64,000 nt of DNA from JAMLHH01 sp037189845 (GTDB lineage: Bacteria; Bacteroidota; Bacteroidia; Chitinophagales; JADIYW01). The stretch spans positions 186,001 to 250,000 of the forward strand of contig JBBCIS010000008.1 in assembly GCA_037189845.1 (NCBI GenBank), written 5' to 3'. Positions 24,276 through 33,261 of the stretch are shown here, piece by piece. Below the pieces are notes generated by a model. It made no database searches, was not told where the DNA came from, and worked only from the letters and a program-made list of their open reading frames with translations. Positions within the stretch are counted from its first letter, which is position 1. Each line of letters opens with the position of its first letter. A program made the position numbers and the translations under genes.

Positions 24276-26339
24276 CTATTTATCTATATTGATATTTCCG
24301 ATGATATAATAAGGTGCTGTCCCTGTTAACTTATCTGTTCTGTTGATTTTTTGCAGCTGTCTGTTTTGGTTAATTGTGTAAAATGTATACTTGCTTTCCT
24401 GATTTTTTGATGTGGTTCCTGAAAGGACAAGAAATTGTCCGTCCAGTTTTAATTTAGCAGAAGAAACTCTGTTCATAGTAACTATATACAGCCCTTTTTG
24501 GGGAAGACTTAAACTATAAGCTTCTCCATCATCAATCAACTTTTGTTCGACATAATTTCCTAAGTAATCTGATACGGTAATCAATGCTTTAGAGTCGGTC
24601 ATTTTGTATTGCGGAGTTACTTTCAGACTTAAACTATTGCTATATATAAATACATTCTTAGTGTTTAATAGATTGATTTCAAAGGTATTGATGTTATTAT
24701 AGTCAGTTGATTTTTTAAGTGTGCTTTCAAAATCATTTATAGATACATAATTAATTTTTATAGGAGGATATTTCTTCAGGTCATCTTCGAAATTATTGTC
24801 TATTTCTTTATCGGTTATATATTTTACCCAGCTCTTTTTAGACTTAGGTAATGAATATTTAATATTTAGAGCTGAGTCATCTTTATAATGTTTAGCAAAT
24901 AATGTTACCAGAGCTCCATAGTTTACAATATTACGATTTGAAGAATTATACAAATAGTCAAAATATTTAATTAAGCTGTTTTTATTTGTTCTGTCTTTGT
25001 TCCATTCAGCATACACTATTAAAAAATGGATATATGCTTTAAGATCTCTGATTCTTTGCACTTCCAGTGGATTCTTAGCTAATTGATTAGCTTCATTCAA
25101 ATCGTACAGACTATAATTAATTTCATTTTCATTTAATTGTCCGTAGGTATGCCATCTGTCAAATAGTCTTTTGATAGGCACTTGTGAATCCTTAAAGCAA
25201 TCATCCAGGAATTTGCTATAGACCTCACTCCATTTCAGGTCAGGATTCATCATTATTTTACTTAACATAGTTGCAGCAAGGATCGCATTAATGTTCGCAC
25301 CTGCCTCATAAATCAGCATTTTACCATTATTCTTCTGGATAAAATTGAGATTAGATAAAAAATTGTTTATAGTTACCCTTGGCTGATCACCTGTCGACTG
25401 AGCGATCCCAAAATATTCATAAATTCCAATATTGCTATGGTGTTTTTGCCATGCACGTAACATGCCAAATGGACTAAATACTGTCTGAAAGCCATTTGGA
25501 ACAACTATGACCTGAATATTATCTTCTAATTTAAAGGGTGGGATATCGCTATGTTGATAGTATGCATAGAGTCCTAATTGTTTATTCGGATAAGTTTTTT
25601 TGACTTCTCTGGCTATGATGTTGGCAAATTGAAATATCTGATCATTCACATTGCCAAATTTTTGACAATTTGAACAGGTGCAAAATCCTGTTCCGTCTGA
25701 AGGCTCAATACTATAGATAGAATAAGTAGGATTAGCTGCAATATTGCTTTTGATGTATTCTGTAAATAGATTTTGAACATTTTTATTTGAAACACATAGC
25801 TTGGATGTTTTTCCATAACCAGGTCTTTTGCCGTCTACCTCGGCAAGGTATTCAGGATGTGCTTCCATTTCAGCTTTGTATTTGGAAATAAAGCTTTGCC
25901 ATACATGATGAACTGAATTGCCGTAACTATTTAAATTATTGGCATTCATCCAGGTACTCCACTCATCTGAAGTAGATTTGGTGATAGGATCTATATAGTT
26001 TGAAAATCCATACTGTGGTGCGTATCTCCTTATTTTTAGTGAATCCTTTGAAGTAGAAAATGGTTTGGATTCAATGCGCCACCAAGGATTAGGATGATAC
26101 CATATTTCATTAGGATTCACTTCAATTTTGGCTGCTACCTTATTATTGTCTTTTATTTCTGTTTCTTTTCGGTTTGAGATTTCTTCTTCAGAGACAAATT
26201 CTTTTTCTTCTTCATCTTTGTAAACTGTTTCGTACTCTACATTCTCCAGACGTTTTTTATTTCTGGATTCATGAATTAATACACAAGAGCTAAAGAACAT
26301 CAGGGTAAATACTACTACAATTATCTTTGAAAATTTCAT
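24276..26339 (-). CDS. DUF4838 lipoprotein, glycosidase-like
   Basis: 687-aa lipoprotein (lipobox FFSS-C near residue 19) with a charged linker to about residue 75. The DUF4838 core then resembles GH20-type TIM-barrel enzymes: WMNANNLNSYGNSVHHVWQSF, PEYLAEVDGKRPG, YSIEPSDGTGFCTCSNCQKFG (Asp/Glu-rich with a CxCxxC) and NIGIYEYFGIAQSTGDQP. The C-terminal 150 residues look like a beta-sandwich. Related proteins sit near polysaccharide utilisation genes, but none is here. The gene is visibly more AT-rich than its neighbours, suggesting later arrival. Activity is inferred only. Confidence 0.75.
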   Translation of the reverse strand: MKFSKIIVVVFTLMFFSSCVLIHESRNKKRLENVEYETVYKDEEEKEFVSEEEISNRKETEIKDNNKVAAKIEVNPNEIWYHPNPWWRIESKPFSTSKDSLKIRRYAPQYGFSNYIDPITKSTSDEWSTWMNANNLNSYGNSVHHVWQSFISKYKAEMEAHPEYLAEVDGKRPGYGKTSKLCVSNKNVQNLFTEYIKSNIAANPTYSIYSIEPSDGTGFCTCSNCQKFGNVNDQIFQFANIIAREVKKTYPNKQLGLYAYYQHSDIPPFKLEDNIQVIVVPNGFQTVFSPFGMLRAWQKHHSNIGIYEYFGIAQSTGDQPRVTINNFLSNLNFIQKNNGKMLIYEAGANINAILAATMLSKIMMNPDLKWSEVYSKFLDDCFKDSQVPIKRLFDRWHTYGQLNENEINYSLYDLNEANQLAKNPLEVQRIRDLKAYIHFLIVYAEWNKDRTNKNSLIKYFDYLYNSSNRNIVNYGALVTLFAKHYKDDSALNIKYSLPKSKKSWVKYITDKEIDNNFEDDLKKYPPIKINYVSINDFESTLKKSTDYNNINTFEINLLNTKNVFIYSNSLSLKVTPQYKMTDSKALITVSDYLGNYVEQKLIDDGEAYSLSLPQKGLYIVTMNRVSSAKLKLDGQFLVLSGTTSKNQESKYTFYTINQNRQLQKINRTDKLTGTAPYYIIGNINIDK

Positions 26340-26506
26340 TGCTTTCTGTTTGTAAAATGACTGTAAAAATATACCTATTCAATTAAAATGTCCCGAATTA
26401 TTCTGTCTGATTGAGTTTGGATATATAGTTCAGACGGATATCTTCAAAAATCTTGCAAAAGGTGACTTGTTTTCGTAAATTGTAAAAATCAGAACAAAAC
26501 TACCCT

Positions 26507-27403
26507 ATGTTGTATCACACCGACAAGACTATATTGTTTTTTAATGGAGTTTTTAAGAATGTAAATGATTTCAGAATCAGCCCTTTTAATCAGACGTTGC
26601 ATTATGGTTATGGAGTCTTTGATGGTATCAGAGCATATAACACTGCACAAGGTCCGCATCTGTTTAAAGTAAGGAGACATTTTGAAAGATTGATTGCATC
26701 TACAGAACGCCTGGGAATTACGGTGCCTTATACAAGTCAGGAAATGATCAACTTTGCTTATGAGCTGATCGAACGCAATGGAATGAAAGAGGCCTATATA
26801 CGTCCTCTGGTTTTGATGGATAAAAACATGACATTACGGGCAGATTCCGAGCATCCGAATGTATTGATGACCTGCTGGAAATGGTCACGCTATTATGAAA
26901 ATAATCACCTGAACGTAATGGTTTCTTCGTGGAGAAGACCTCATCCGAGAACAACTTATATTGACTCAAAAATTGTAGGACATTATACCAATGATATTCT
27001 CGCTACTAAAGAAGCTAAAGACAATGGCTATGATGAAGCGTTGATGCTGGACGTGGAAGGGTATGTAGCGCAAGGTCCGGGATGCTCATTTTTTTATGAA
27101 AAAGACGGAAAGCTGTTTGTGCCTCCATCAGAAAAGGTATATCCGGGAATCACGCGGCTTACTTTGATGGAAATTGCCAAACAAATGGGAATAGATGTCA
27201 TTGAGCAGGAATTTGGTGTGGAAGATGTGATCAAAGCTGATGGTGCATTTTTTACAGGAACGGCAGCAGAAGTTGCAGGTATTAAATATATCAATGGTCA
27301 TGAGCTCAGGCTTCAGTGGGAAGATACGATCGGGCATTTATTACACAACAGATACAAGAGGATTGTCTCCGGTAAAGACACCAATTTTTTAGAGTATTTC
27401 TAA
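26507..27403 (+). CDS. ilvE: Branched-chain amino acid aminotransferase
   Basis: 298-aa fold-type IV PLP aminotransferase, the last step of Val, Leu and Ile synthesis and the first of their breakdown. LHYGYGVFDGIRAY is near residue 31. PLP-binding Lys155 lies in DSKIVGHYTN, and NGYDEALMLDVEGYVAQGPGCSFFY and GITRLTLMEIAKQMG follow. The ending FFTGTAAEVAGIKYINGHE carries phosphate-binding residues. These fit IlvE rather than D-amino acid transaminase or ADC lyase. ilvD lies 3 kb away, not in the same operon. It is followed by a long hairpin repeat (27482-27535). Confidence 0.93.
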   Translation: MLYHTDKTILFFNGVFKNVNDFRISPFNQTLHYGYGVFDGIRAYNTAQGPHLFKVRRHFERLIASTERLGITVPYTSQEMINFAYELIERNGMKEAYIRPLVLMDKNMTLRADSEHPNVLMTCWKWSRYYENNHLNVMVSSWRRPHPRTTYIDSKIVGHYTNDILATKEAKDNGYDEALMLDVEGYVAQGPGCSFFYEKDGKLFVPPSEKVYPGITRLTLMEIAKQMGIDVIEQEFGVEDVIKADGAFFTGTAAEVAGIKYINGHELRLQWEDTIGHLLHNRYKRIVSGKDTNFLEYF

Positions 27404-27481
27404 TCTCATACCGATTACATATCTGTAATAGTTCAATTTTGCCTTTGGCAAATAGTCCTGAACAGCCATTGTACCGGCATT

Positions 27482-27535
27482 AACCATTCCAAAATTTCAA
27501 AATAGTTTGGACTATTTTAAAATTGGAATTGGTAT
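27482..27535. repeat. Long palindromic intergenic repeat, copy 1
   Basis: From ACCATTCC (27483) to GGAATTGGT (ends 27533) the DNA folds into an approximately 23-bp imperfect hairpin with a TTGG apex (27507-27510). A near-identical hairpin is at 41354-41404, with resemblance extending about 60 bp to the left. It sits between convergent ilvE and the RsmF-like gene and touches the latter's stop codon, so it probably ends or protects both transcripts. It could be a MITE or REP-type element. Confidence 0.6.
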
Positions 27536-28896
27536 TACATCCTGAGCATAAGTGAAGCAGGGTAATAGTTATTGACTCTCTGGGAGTTTTGCTTTATCCA
27601 GCCAAGATTTAATCCTTTCCACCTTACTACCGCCCAGCCATTGGGTAATTCCGGTTTTATAGGAATGTCTTTTTTTCTTAAATAATCCAGTGCAATATCG
27701 ATTTCTGTAATATCGTAGTAAGGAATGTCTTCCTGAACAAATTCTGAATGAACTAATCCCTGTGAGGGTGTGAAAATGTTTTTCTTGAGTTGTCCTGCAT
27801 CGATTCCGAAATGTGTTACAGGAATATGATCTGCTATAAAGCTCAGATCGTAATGATATTTTTTGGGGAAAATCTTCAGGAAATCTCCTGACTGATATAG
27901 GAGGTGGTTTTTGTCTGTCTTGACAAATTTTTGAATGACCGGATCCATTTTCTTTAATACTCCCCAGTTCCAGTGCTTTCGTTTTTTAGGAGTAATTTCT
28001 GAGCTTGCATGGGCGATCTTTTTCAATAAGGTGATGAAAAAACCACTTCCTTTGACCAAATGTGGCCAGCATCTGAGTGTGCCCGGAATGTGTCCCTCCC
28101 GGACACCATGCAAGGAGTTGGCGGTAAGATATATTAATTCATACAGTCCTGATTGCAGTAACTTCAATATTTGCTCTTCATTTTCCGAAGGCTGGAATGT
28201 ACAGGTGCTGTAGCACAAATATCCTCCCGTTTTGATGCAGTTGTGAATGTGTGATAAAATATGCCCCTGGCGTGCTGAGCAGATTTGTACATTTTCTTCA
28301 CTCCATTCTTCTACGGCTTCTGGTTGACGTTTGAAAAGACCCTCTCCGGAACAAGGTGCATCTACGACTACCAGATCAAAAAACTGTTCCAAAGCTTCAA
28401 AATCCTCTGCATCTCCTTTGGTGACAATATTGTGGCTGTTGCCCCATCTTTCAATGTTTTCTACCAGAATGTGATTTCGTTTTGAGATGATTTCATTACT
28501 GACGAGCAGACTTTCTTTCGGTAAAATACTCAACAAATGTGTCGTTTTCCCTCCGGGAGCAGCACAAAAATCCAATACCTTAACCGGTGTATCAGATAAG
28601 ACTTGCTGACAAGCAAATCCTGTCAACATGGATGAGCTTTCCTGTACATAATATGCGCCTGCATGCCATGCCGGATCCAAAGCAAAGATGGGGCGCTCAG
28701 AAAGATATTGCCCGGAACTCTCCCATGGAATTACCTGAGATGCTTGTTTCAGCTGATAATTTCTGGACGGATGATATCGGACAGAAGTAGTTTCTTCTTG
28801 TTGTAAACTCTGAAAATATTCGTTAGCCTGCTGCTCTCCGAGGAGAGATATGATATTGTTTTTAAACGCAATAGGTAGTTCAGGTGATTTTTTCAC
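27535..28896 (-). CDS. RsmF-like rRNA cytosine-C5 methyltransferase (NOL1/NOP2/Sun family)
   Basis: 453-aa SAM-dependent RNA m5C methyltransferase. The SAM motif CAAPGGKTTH starts at 111, VVVDAPCSGEG holds Cys182 (release Cys), and CYSTCTFQPSENE holds catalytic Cys232. An N-terminal 40-90 segment (TTSVRYHP, FALDPAWHAGAYYVQESSSM) is typical of the RsmF/YebU subgroup. A C-terminal PUA-like region ends IPIKPELPNGWAVVRWKGLNLGW-type (seen as GWAVVRWKGLNLGW). The start is GTG, overlapping the stop of the EamA gene as GTGA, so translation is coupled. Target base unproven. Confidence 0.9.
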   Translation of the reverse strand: MKKSPELPIAFKNNIISLLGEQQANEYFQSLQQEETTSVRYHPSRNYQLKQASQVIPWESSGQYLSERPIFALDPAWHAGAYYVQESSSMLTGFACQQVLSDTPVKVLDFCAAPGGKTTHLLSILPKESLLVSNEIISKRNHILVENIERWGNSHNIVTKGDAEDFEALEQFFDLVVVDAPCSGEGLFKRQPEAVEEWSEENVQICSARQGHILSHIHNCIKTGGYLCYSTCTFQPSENEEQILKLLQSGLYELIYLTANSLHGVREGHIPGTLRCWPHLVKGSGFFITLLKKIAHASSEITPKKRKHWNWGVLKKMDPVIQKFVKTDKNHLLYQSGDFLKIFPKKYHYDLSFIADHIPVTHFGIDAGQLKKNIFTPSQGLVHSEFVQEDIPYYDITEIDIALDYLRKKDIPIKPELPNGWAVVRWKGLNLGWIKQNSQRVNNYYPASLMLRM

Positions 28897-29741
28897 TGAG
28901 CGTTTGACTTGTTTGAAGTGAAATAAATGTTTGCAATAACAGAAAAAGATACGATGAGAATGCCAATGATACTATATAAGGTATATTTTTCCCGGAAGAA
29001 AAGTAAGCTAAACAGGAATGCATTTATTGTACCTATAAACATGATACTGGTAGCCCGGGCAGCATTTTCTTTTTGAAGCGCTTTGGTCATGAAAAACTGT
29101 CCTGTTTGAGTAAATAAGCCGATCAGAATAATAAATATCCTATCTTTGCCGTGAGGTGTCACCCAATCAAATAAGCACCAGATGGACATTACCGGTACTG
29201 CAATAAATGGAAAATAGAAGACAATGACAGCCGGATGATCAGTTTCTTTCAGCTTACGGACAATCACATAAGCCATTCCTGAGAATATACCTGAAAAAAC
29301 AGCCAGCGTAAAATAGAGCCGATCCACTTGCTGGTCAATTCCATTGATGCAGATTACGCCGGTCATCGCCAGGAGAATTAAAAGCCATTGAGCAGGCTTT
29401 ACTTTTTCCTTCAGGTAGAATATACTGAAAACAGCAGTGAAAAGGGGAGCGCTATATTGTAAGGTTGCTGCTGTCGCTAAAGGTATCTTCTGAACAGCAA
29501 TAAAAAAGCATGTCAAAGCAGCTGTTCCCCAAAAACCTCTTGCAAACAATAGTTTTTTATTATTGCCGAAAGCAGGAATTCCTAATTGGCGAATGTGGGC
29601 ATAGCTCAGTATAATAGAAATCAGTGCTCTGAAAAATATCAGCTCGTGAGCCGGAATATGTCCTACAAATTTGACACAGACGCTGAGCAGTGAGAAACAT
29701 AATGTAGCTATTGCCATCAATACGATTCCTTCACTCAACAT
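28893..29741 (-). CDS. EamA/DMT family exporter
   Basis: 282-aa inner-membrane drug/metabolite transporter with two EamA repeats: about ten hydrophobic helices, the first repeat ending near residue 135 (GVICING), the second starting LYFTLAVFSGIFSGMAYVIVRKL. The C-terminus NIYFTSNKSNAQ is cytosolic. The start is set at MLSEGIVLMA (29741). A perfect -7 box TATCTTTG (29746-29753, minus strand) lies inside the alternative longer frame from 29759. The substrate is unknown. It is first in a two-gene unit with the rRNA methyltransferase, whose GTG overlaps its stop. Confidence 0.85.
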   Translation of the reverse strand: MLSEGIVLMAIATLCFSLLSVCVKFVGHIPAHELIFFRALISIILSYAHIRQLGIPAFGNNKKLLFARGFWGTAALTCFFIAVQKIPLATAATLQYSAPLFTAVFSIFYLKEKVKPAQWLLILLAMTGVICINGIDQQVDRLYFTLAVFSGIFSGMAYVIVRKLKETDHPAVIVFYFPFIAVPVMSIWCLFDWVTPHGKDRIFIILIGLFTQTGQFFMTKALQKENAARATSIMFIGTINAFLFSLLFFREKYTLYSIIGILIVSFSVIANIYFTSNKSNAQ

Positions 29742-29745
29742 GGCA

Positions 29746-29753
29746 CAAAGATA
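29746..29753 (-). promoter_or_regulatory. -7 promoter element TATCTTTG for the EamA gene
   Basis: Perfect TAnnTTTG on the minus strand, 4 bp before the ATG at 29741. This implies an almost leaderless mRNA, or use of a later start. Confidence 0.45.
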
Positions 29754-29772
29754 TTTCATCCCTGTCTAAATC

Positions 29773-29803
29773 AAAAAAGCCTTGCGAATTTCTTCGCAAG
29801 ACC
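29773..29803 (-). terminator. Rho-independent terminator of the PepSY-like gene
   Basis: CTTGCGAA (29781-29788) and TTCGCAAG (29793-29800) form a perfect 8-bp stem with a 4-base loop. On the minus strand it is followed by GGC and TTTTTT. It lies 28 bp after the stop at 29828. Confidence 0.8.
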
Positions 29804-29827
29804 TATTTAATCAATCTGCTCCAAAGA

Positions 29828-30268
29828 TTATCTTATTGGTAATTGGATAACCTCTCCATCTTTATTGTAAAAGATTTCCAGTTTGGTCTCCCCGCTTTTT
29901 AGTTCCAGTTTATAGAGTACACTTTCATCTTTAGTAACTCTTTCCACATCGTCAATCTTATAATTCGGATAAGACCGTTGCAGAGCCTGACTGACCTTTG
30001 CCGGAAGATCACTGACCCGAATATCCTCGTTAATCTTTACAATGTTCCCCATACTGTCTAAGAGGACTTCATGTTCCAATTTATTGAGTTTAAATTCGGC
30101 CTGGTAAAATTCACCTTGTTTCTCCCAGTCAAACTTTTTAATCTGAGCATATTTATTACTTACTGTGTTTCTTACCGCAGCTGGTACCTGTTCCTCTGTG
30201 ATAATATCACCAGCAAAGAGAACTAAACCGTACGAAACTGAGATAATTGATAATAACACCTTTTTCAT
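29828..30268 (-). CDS. Periplasmic PepSY-like (DUF2874) protein
   Basis: 146-aa exported protein: signal peptide MKKVLLSIISVSYGLVLFAG, then two PepSY-like repeats. The first is around 30-85 (VPAAVRNTVSNKYAQIKKFDWEK-type, seen as AVRNTVSNKY and YQAEFKLNK) and the second around 90-146 (ALQRSYPNYKIDDVERV, YKLELKSGETKLEIFY). Bacteroidota carry many such small periplasmic proteins, often regulated by envelope stress; the molecular role is unknown. It is monocistronic with a strong terminator. The short IR TCCTCAT/ATGAGGA (30273-30279, 30304-30310) lies in its leader region. Confidence 0.8.
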   Translation of the reverse strand: MKKVLLSIISVSYGLVLFAGDIITEEQVPAAVRNTVSNKYAQIKKFDWEKQGEFYQAEFKLNKLEHEVLLDSMGNIVKINEDIRVSDLPAKVSQALQRSYPNYKIDDVERVTKDESVLYKLELKSGETKLEIFYNKDGEVIQLPIR

Positions 30269-30506
30269 AATATCCTCATTTAATTATCAGATACGAATTT
30301 GTCATGAGGAAGTTTATCTATTTCATTTTTTTAGAAAAATATAACAGTTGGCAGATTGGGTGAATATGTATAAGTTTTGTCCAAAAGTGCGAATGGCACA
30401 CGCGCTGAAATCCTTACAGAATCGGAATAAATCTTCTGTATAGCAGTAATTTTAAATCATTCTAAATAGCTATTTCGTTATCTTGTGACCCAAATTTTAT
30501 AGTAAG

Positions 30507-32189
30507 ATGTCAGACCAATTGAATAAGTATAGCCGCCACGTCACGCAGGATCCGTCACAACCTGCAGCTCAGGCGATGTTACATGCCATCGGACTTACAG
30601 ATGAAGACTTGAAAAAACCGCAAGTAGGTATCGTTAGTTCCGGATGGGATGGTAATCCATGTAATATGCACCTGAATGTTTTTGCCGCTCAGGTGAAAGC
30701 CCAGGTGAATAAGCAGGGATTGGTCGGTCTGAACTTTTACACAATTGGTGTGAGTGATGGTATTTCTATGGGTACAGAAGGCATGAAATATTCTTTGGTG
30801 TCGAGAGATATTATTGCCGACTCTATTGAAACGAATGCTGGTGCACAATGGTATGACAGCTTGATTGCTTTAGTAGGTTGTGATAAAAACATGCCGGGTG
30901 CAGCGATGGGCTTAGGTCGTCTGAACAGGCCATCTCTGATCATCTATGGTGGTACAATTGCTGCCGGATATCACAAAGGAGAAAGATTAGATGTGGTATC
31001 TGCATTTGAAGCACTGGGTAAAAAAATCGCAGGGACTATCTCTGAAGAAGATTATAAAAAGGTGATTGAAGAAGCATGTCCCGGAGAAGGCGCATGTGGA
31101 GGTATGTACACGGCCAATACAATGGCTTCTGCATTGGAAGCAGTTGGTATGAGCTTGCCTTATACTTCATCAAATCCGGCTAACAGTAATGCAAAAAAAG
31201 CAGAGATGGCACAAGCTGCGGCAGCTATCAAGGTATTGCTGGAAAAAGATATCAAGCCGAGAGATATCATGACGAAAAAAGCATTTGAAAATGCGATTCG
31301 GCTAGTGATTGTTTTAGGCGGTTCTACCAATGCGGTCATGCACCTGATAGCGATGGCAAAAGCTGTAGATGTGGATATTACTCTGGATGATTTTATCCGC
31401 TTGGGAGAAATCACTCCGATGCTGGCGGACTTCCGCCCGAGCGGTAAATATGTGATGGAAGACTTAGAGGCATTAGGCGGAACACCTGCCGTGTTGAAAT
31501 TTATGCTGGAAAATGGTATGCTGCATGGAGATTGCCTCACTGTGACAGGTAAAACAATGGCAGAAAACTTAGCTGATGTGCCGGGACTGAAAGAAGGGCA
31601 GGAGCTGGTACATTCTCTGGATAATCCTATCAAGAAAACAAGCCACATCCGTATCCTTTTCGGTAATCTGGCAAATGAAGGTGCTGTGGCTAAAATCACA
31701 GGTAAAGAGGGAGAGTTCTTTGAAGGTCCTGCTAAAGTTTATGAAAATGAGCCGGATGCTATCGAGGCGATGATGAGCAAAAAAATCAATAAAGGAGATG
31801 TGGTCATTATCCGTTATGTAGGTCCGAGAGGAGGTCCAGGAATGCCGGAAATGCTAAAGCCTACATCTGCATTGATGGGAGCCGGATTAGGTAAAGACGT
31901 GGCATTGATCACTGACGGACGTTTCTCCGGTGGTTCTCATGGATTTGTAGTTGGTCACGTGACACCGGAAGCTCAGGTAGGAGGCAATATCGGTCTGGTG
32001 AAAGAAGGTGATATTGTTCGCATTGATGCTGTAAAAAATACAATTGATGTACTGATATCAGAAGAAGAATTAGCAGACAGAAGAGCGAAATGGGTAGCAC
32101 CGCCATTGAAAGTGAGAAACGGAGTATTGTACAAATACGCTAAAACCGTTGCTTCTGCTTCTCAGGGTTGTGTAACAGATGAATTTTAA
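30507..32189 (+). CDS. ilvD: Dihydroxy-acid dehydratase
   Basis: 560-aa IlvD, dehydrating dihydroxy-isovalerate and dihydroxy-methylvalerate to the 2-keto acids of Val and Ile synthesis. Iron-sulfur ligand cysteines are C52 (DGNPCNMH), C125 (ALVGCDKNMPG) and C197 (GEGACGGMYTANTM). The C-terminal domain shows GPRGGPGMPEML, LITDGRFSGGSHG and VGHVTPEAQVGGNIGLV. Three-cysteine spacing suggests the [2Fe-2S] type. It is monocistronic with a strong terminator at 32220. The aminotransferase ilvE is 3 kb upstream; ilvBHC are not in the window. Confidence 0.96.
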   Translation: MSDQLNKYSRHVTQDPSQPAAQAMLHAIGLTDEDLKKPQVGIVSSGWDGNPCNMHLNVFAAQVKAQVNKQGLVGLNFYTIGVSDGISMGTEGMKYSLVSRDIIADSIETNAGAQWYDSLIALVGCDKNMPGAAMGLGRLNRPSLIIYGGTIAAGYHKGERLDVVSAFEALGKKIAGTISEEDYKKVIEEACPGEGACGGMYTANTMASALEAVGMSLPYTSSNPANSNAKKAEMAQAAAAIKVLLEKDIKPRDIMTKKAFENAIRLVIVLGGSTNAVMHLIAMAKAVDVDITLDDFIRLGEITPMLADFRPSGKYVMEDLEALGGTPAVLKFMLENGMLHGDCLTVTGKTMAENLADVPGLKEGQELVHSLDNPIKKTSHIRILFGNLANEGAVAKITGKEGEFFEGPAKVYENEPDAIEAMMSKKINKGDVVIIRYVGPRGGPGMPEMLKPTSALMGAGLGKDVALITDGRFSGGSHGFVVGHVTPEAQVGGNIGLVKEGDIVRIDAVKNTIDVLISEEELADRRAKWVAPPLKVRNGVLYKYAKTVASASQGCVTDEF

Positions 32190-32219
32190 GGAATTCATTT
32201 TCCTTTTATGAATAAATAG

Positions 32220-32243
32220 AAGCCTCCTTATGGAGGCTTTTTT
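32220..32243 (+). terminator. Rho-independent terminator of ilvD
   Basis: AAGCCTCC (32220-32227), loop TTAT, GGAGGCTT (32232-32239), then TTTT. It lies 30 bp after the ilvD stop and touches the convergent S41 gene's stop, so it may work both ways. Confidence 0.8.
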
Positions 32244-33258
32244 AATTTAAGTGTTCGATTGCAGTTTCAAGCGTTTTGTCGGTACCGGCATTGATTTCGG
32301 ACAGGTTATTTTTGATAAAGATATCCGGAGCCAGCCCGATGCCTTCATATGATTTTCCGTCAAATAATTCAACTTTTTGAGGTACCAGAGAATAAAACCA
32401 TCCATTGGCCAGTTCTCTGCCTATCATCGTTCCGTGTGCTCCGCTGGTAGTGTCTCCGATGATGGTCACATTCGGTAAGGTCATAAAAGCCATTACTGCC
32501 CGCTCACCTGCGCTGATGGTGTACCGGTCGGTCAGGACGGTAATCGGTTTATTGACATAATTTCCTTTGGGTTGTATATGCCATTCATGCCAGCCTGTGT
32601 AGTCATTTATCCCTTTCCCGTTCTTTGTTTTGCTTTTGAAAACATATCTGGACTGATCTACCAATCTGCCGATTTCAGAAAAACAAAAGGTGAAATCTCC
32701 TCCCTGGTTGTGCCGTAAATCTATAACATAGCCATCCACATCAGCATAGCTATCCAGAAAATCATGGATTTTGAAAAAGTTATCTCCCACATAATCAAAA
32801 TAGATGTAAGCAATATTCTGATTCCTGATTTTACCGTAGATGTAGCTGTTTTCATCTGCTTCTTTATAATCCGGCTCAAGATAAGTACGGATAACGGGAT
32901 AGCTGAATAGCTCATCGTAGGTTTTTTCTCTGAAGATGCTGTTGGCATTGAAAAGCTCTTTGCCGGGAGCTGTGATTGTTACATGGCCATCATCCAGCTT
33001 TGCAAGCATCTGAGATAAGACATCAAATAATTCACTGTCACTGGTATTGGAATTGACTAAAGGTCGAAAGTGTTGATATTCTGCATCCCAATCAATATTT
33101 CTTTCTTCAAAAGGAGCATATTCATGCCGGAATGTTTGCCAAAGATTGTCAAAAATCGCTTCCGGATTGTTAGCTGGTTCCTCGATGAACATCTTTTTAC
33201 AGGAAGCTAGCTGTACGCAAAGTAATGTAAAAACTATAATTGTGTATGTCTGTCTCAT
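32242..33258 (-). CDS. S41-family peptidase lipoprotein
   Basis: 338-aa lipoprotein (lipobox QLAS-C20) with a C-terminal-processing-protease (S41, tricorn-like) domain. The N-terminal helical part shows LDDGHVTI near residue 88. VDGYVIDLRHNQGGD (about 175-189) and TDRYTISAGERAVM with the likely nucleophile Ser249 follow, then IIGDTTSGAHG. No PDZ domain is present, as is usual in these small Bacteroidota S41 proteins. It is downstream of the barrel gene at 33262 with only a 3-bp gap, so the two are cotranscribed; whether they cooperate is unknown. Confidence 0.87.
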   Translation of the reverse strand: MRQTYTIIVFTLLCVQLASCKKMFIEEPANNPEAIFDNLWQTFRHEYAPFEERNIDWDAEYQHFRPLVNSNTSDSELFDVLSQMLAKLDDGHVTITAPGKELFNANSIFREKTYDELFSYPVIRTYLEPDYKEADENSYIYGKIRNQNIAYIYFDYVGDNFFKIHDFLDSYADVDGYVIDLRHNQGGDFTFCFSEIGRLVDQSRYVFKSKTKNGKGINDYTGWHEWHIQPKGNYVNKPITVLTDRYTISAGERAVMAFMTLPNVTIIGDTTSGAHGTMIGRELANGWFYSLVPQKVELFDGKSYEGIGLAPDIFIKNNLSEINAGTDKTLETAIEHLN

Positions 33259-33261
33259 AGC

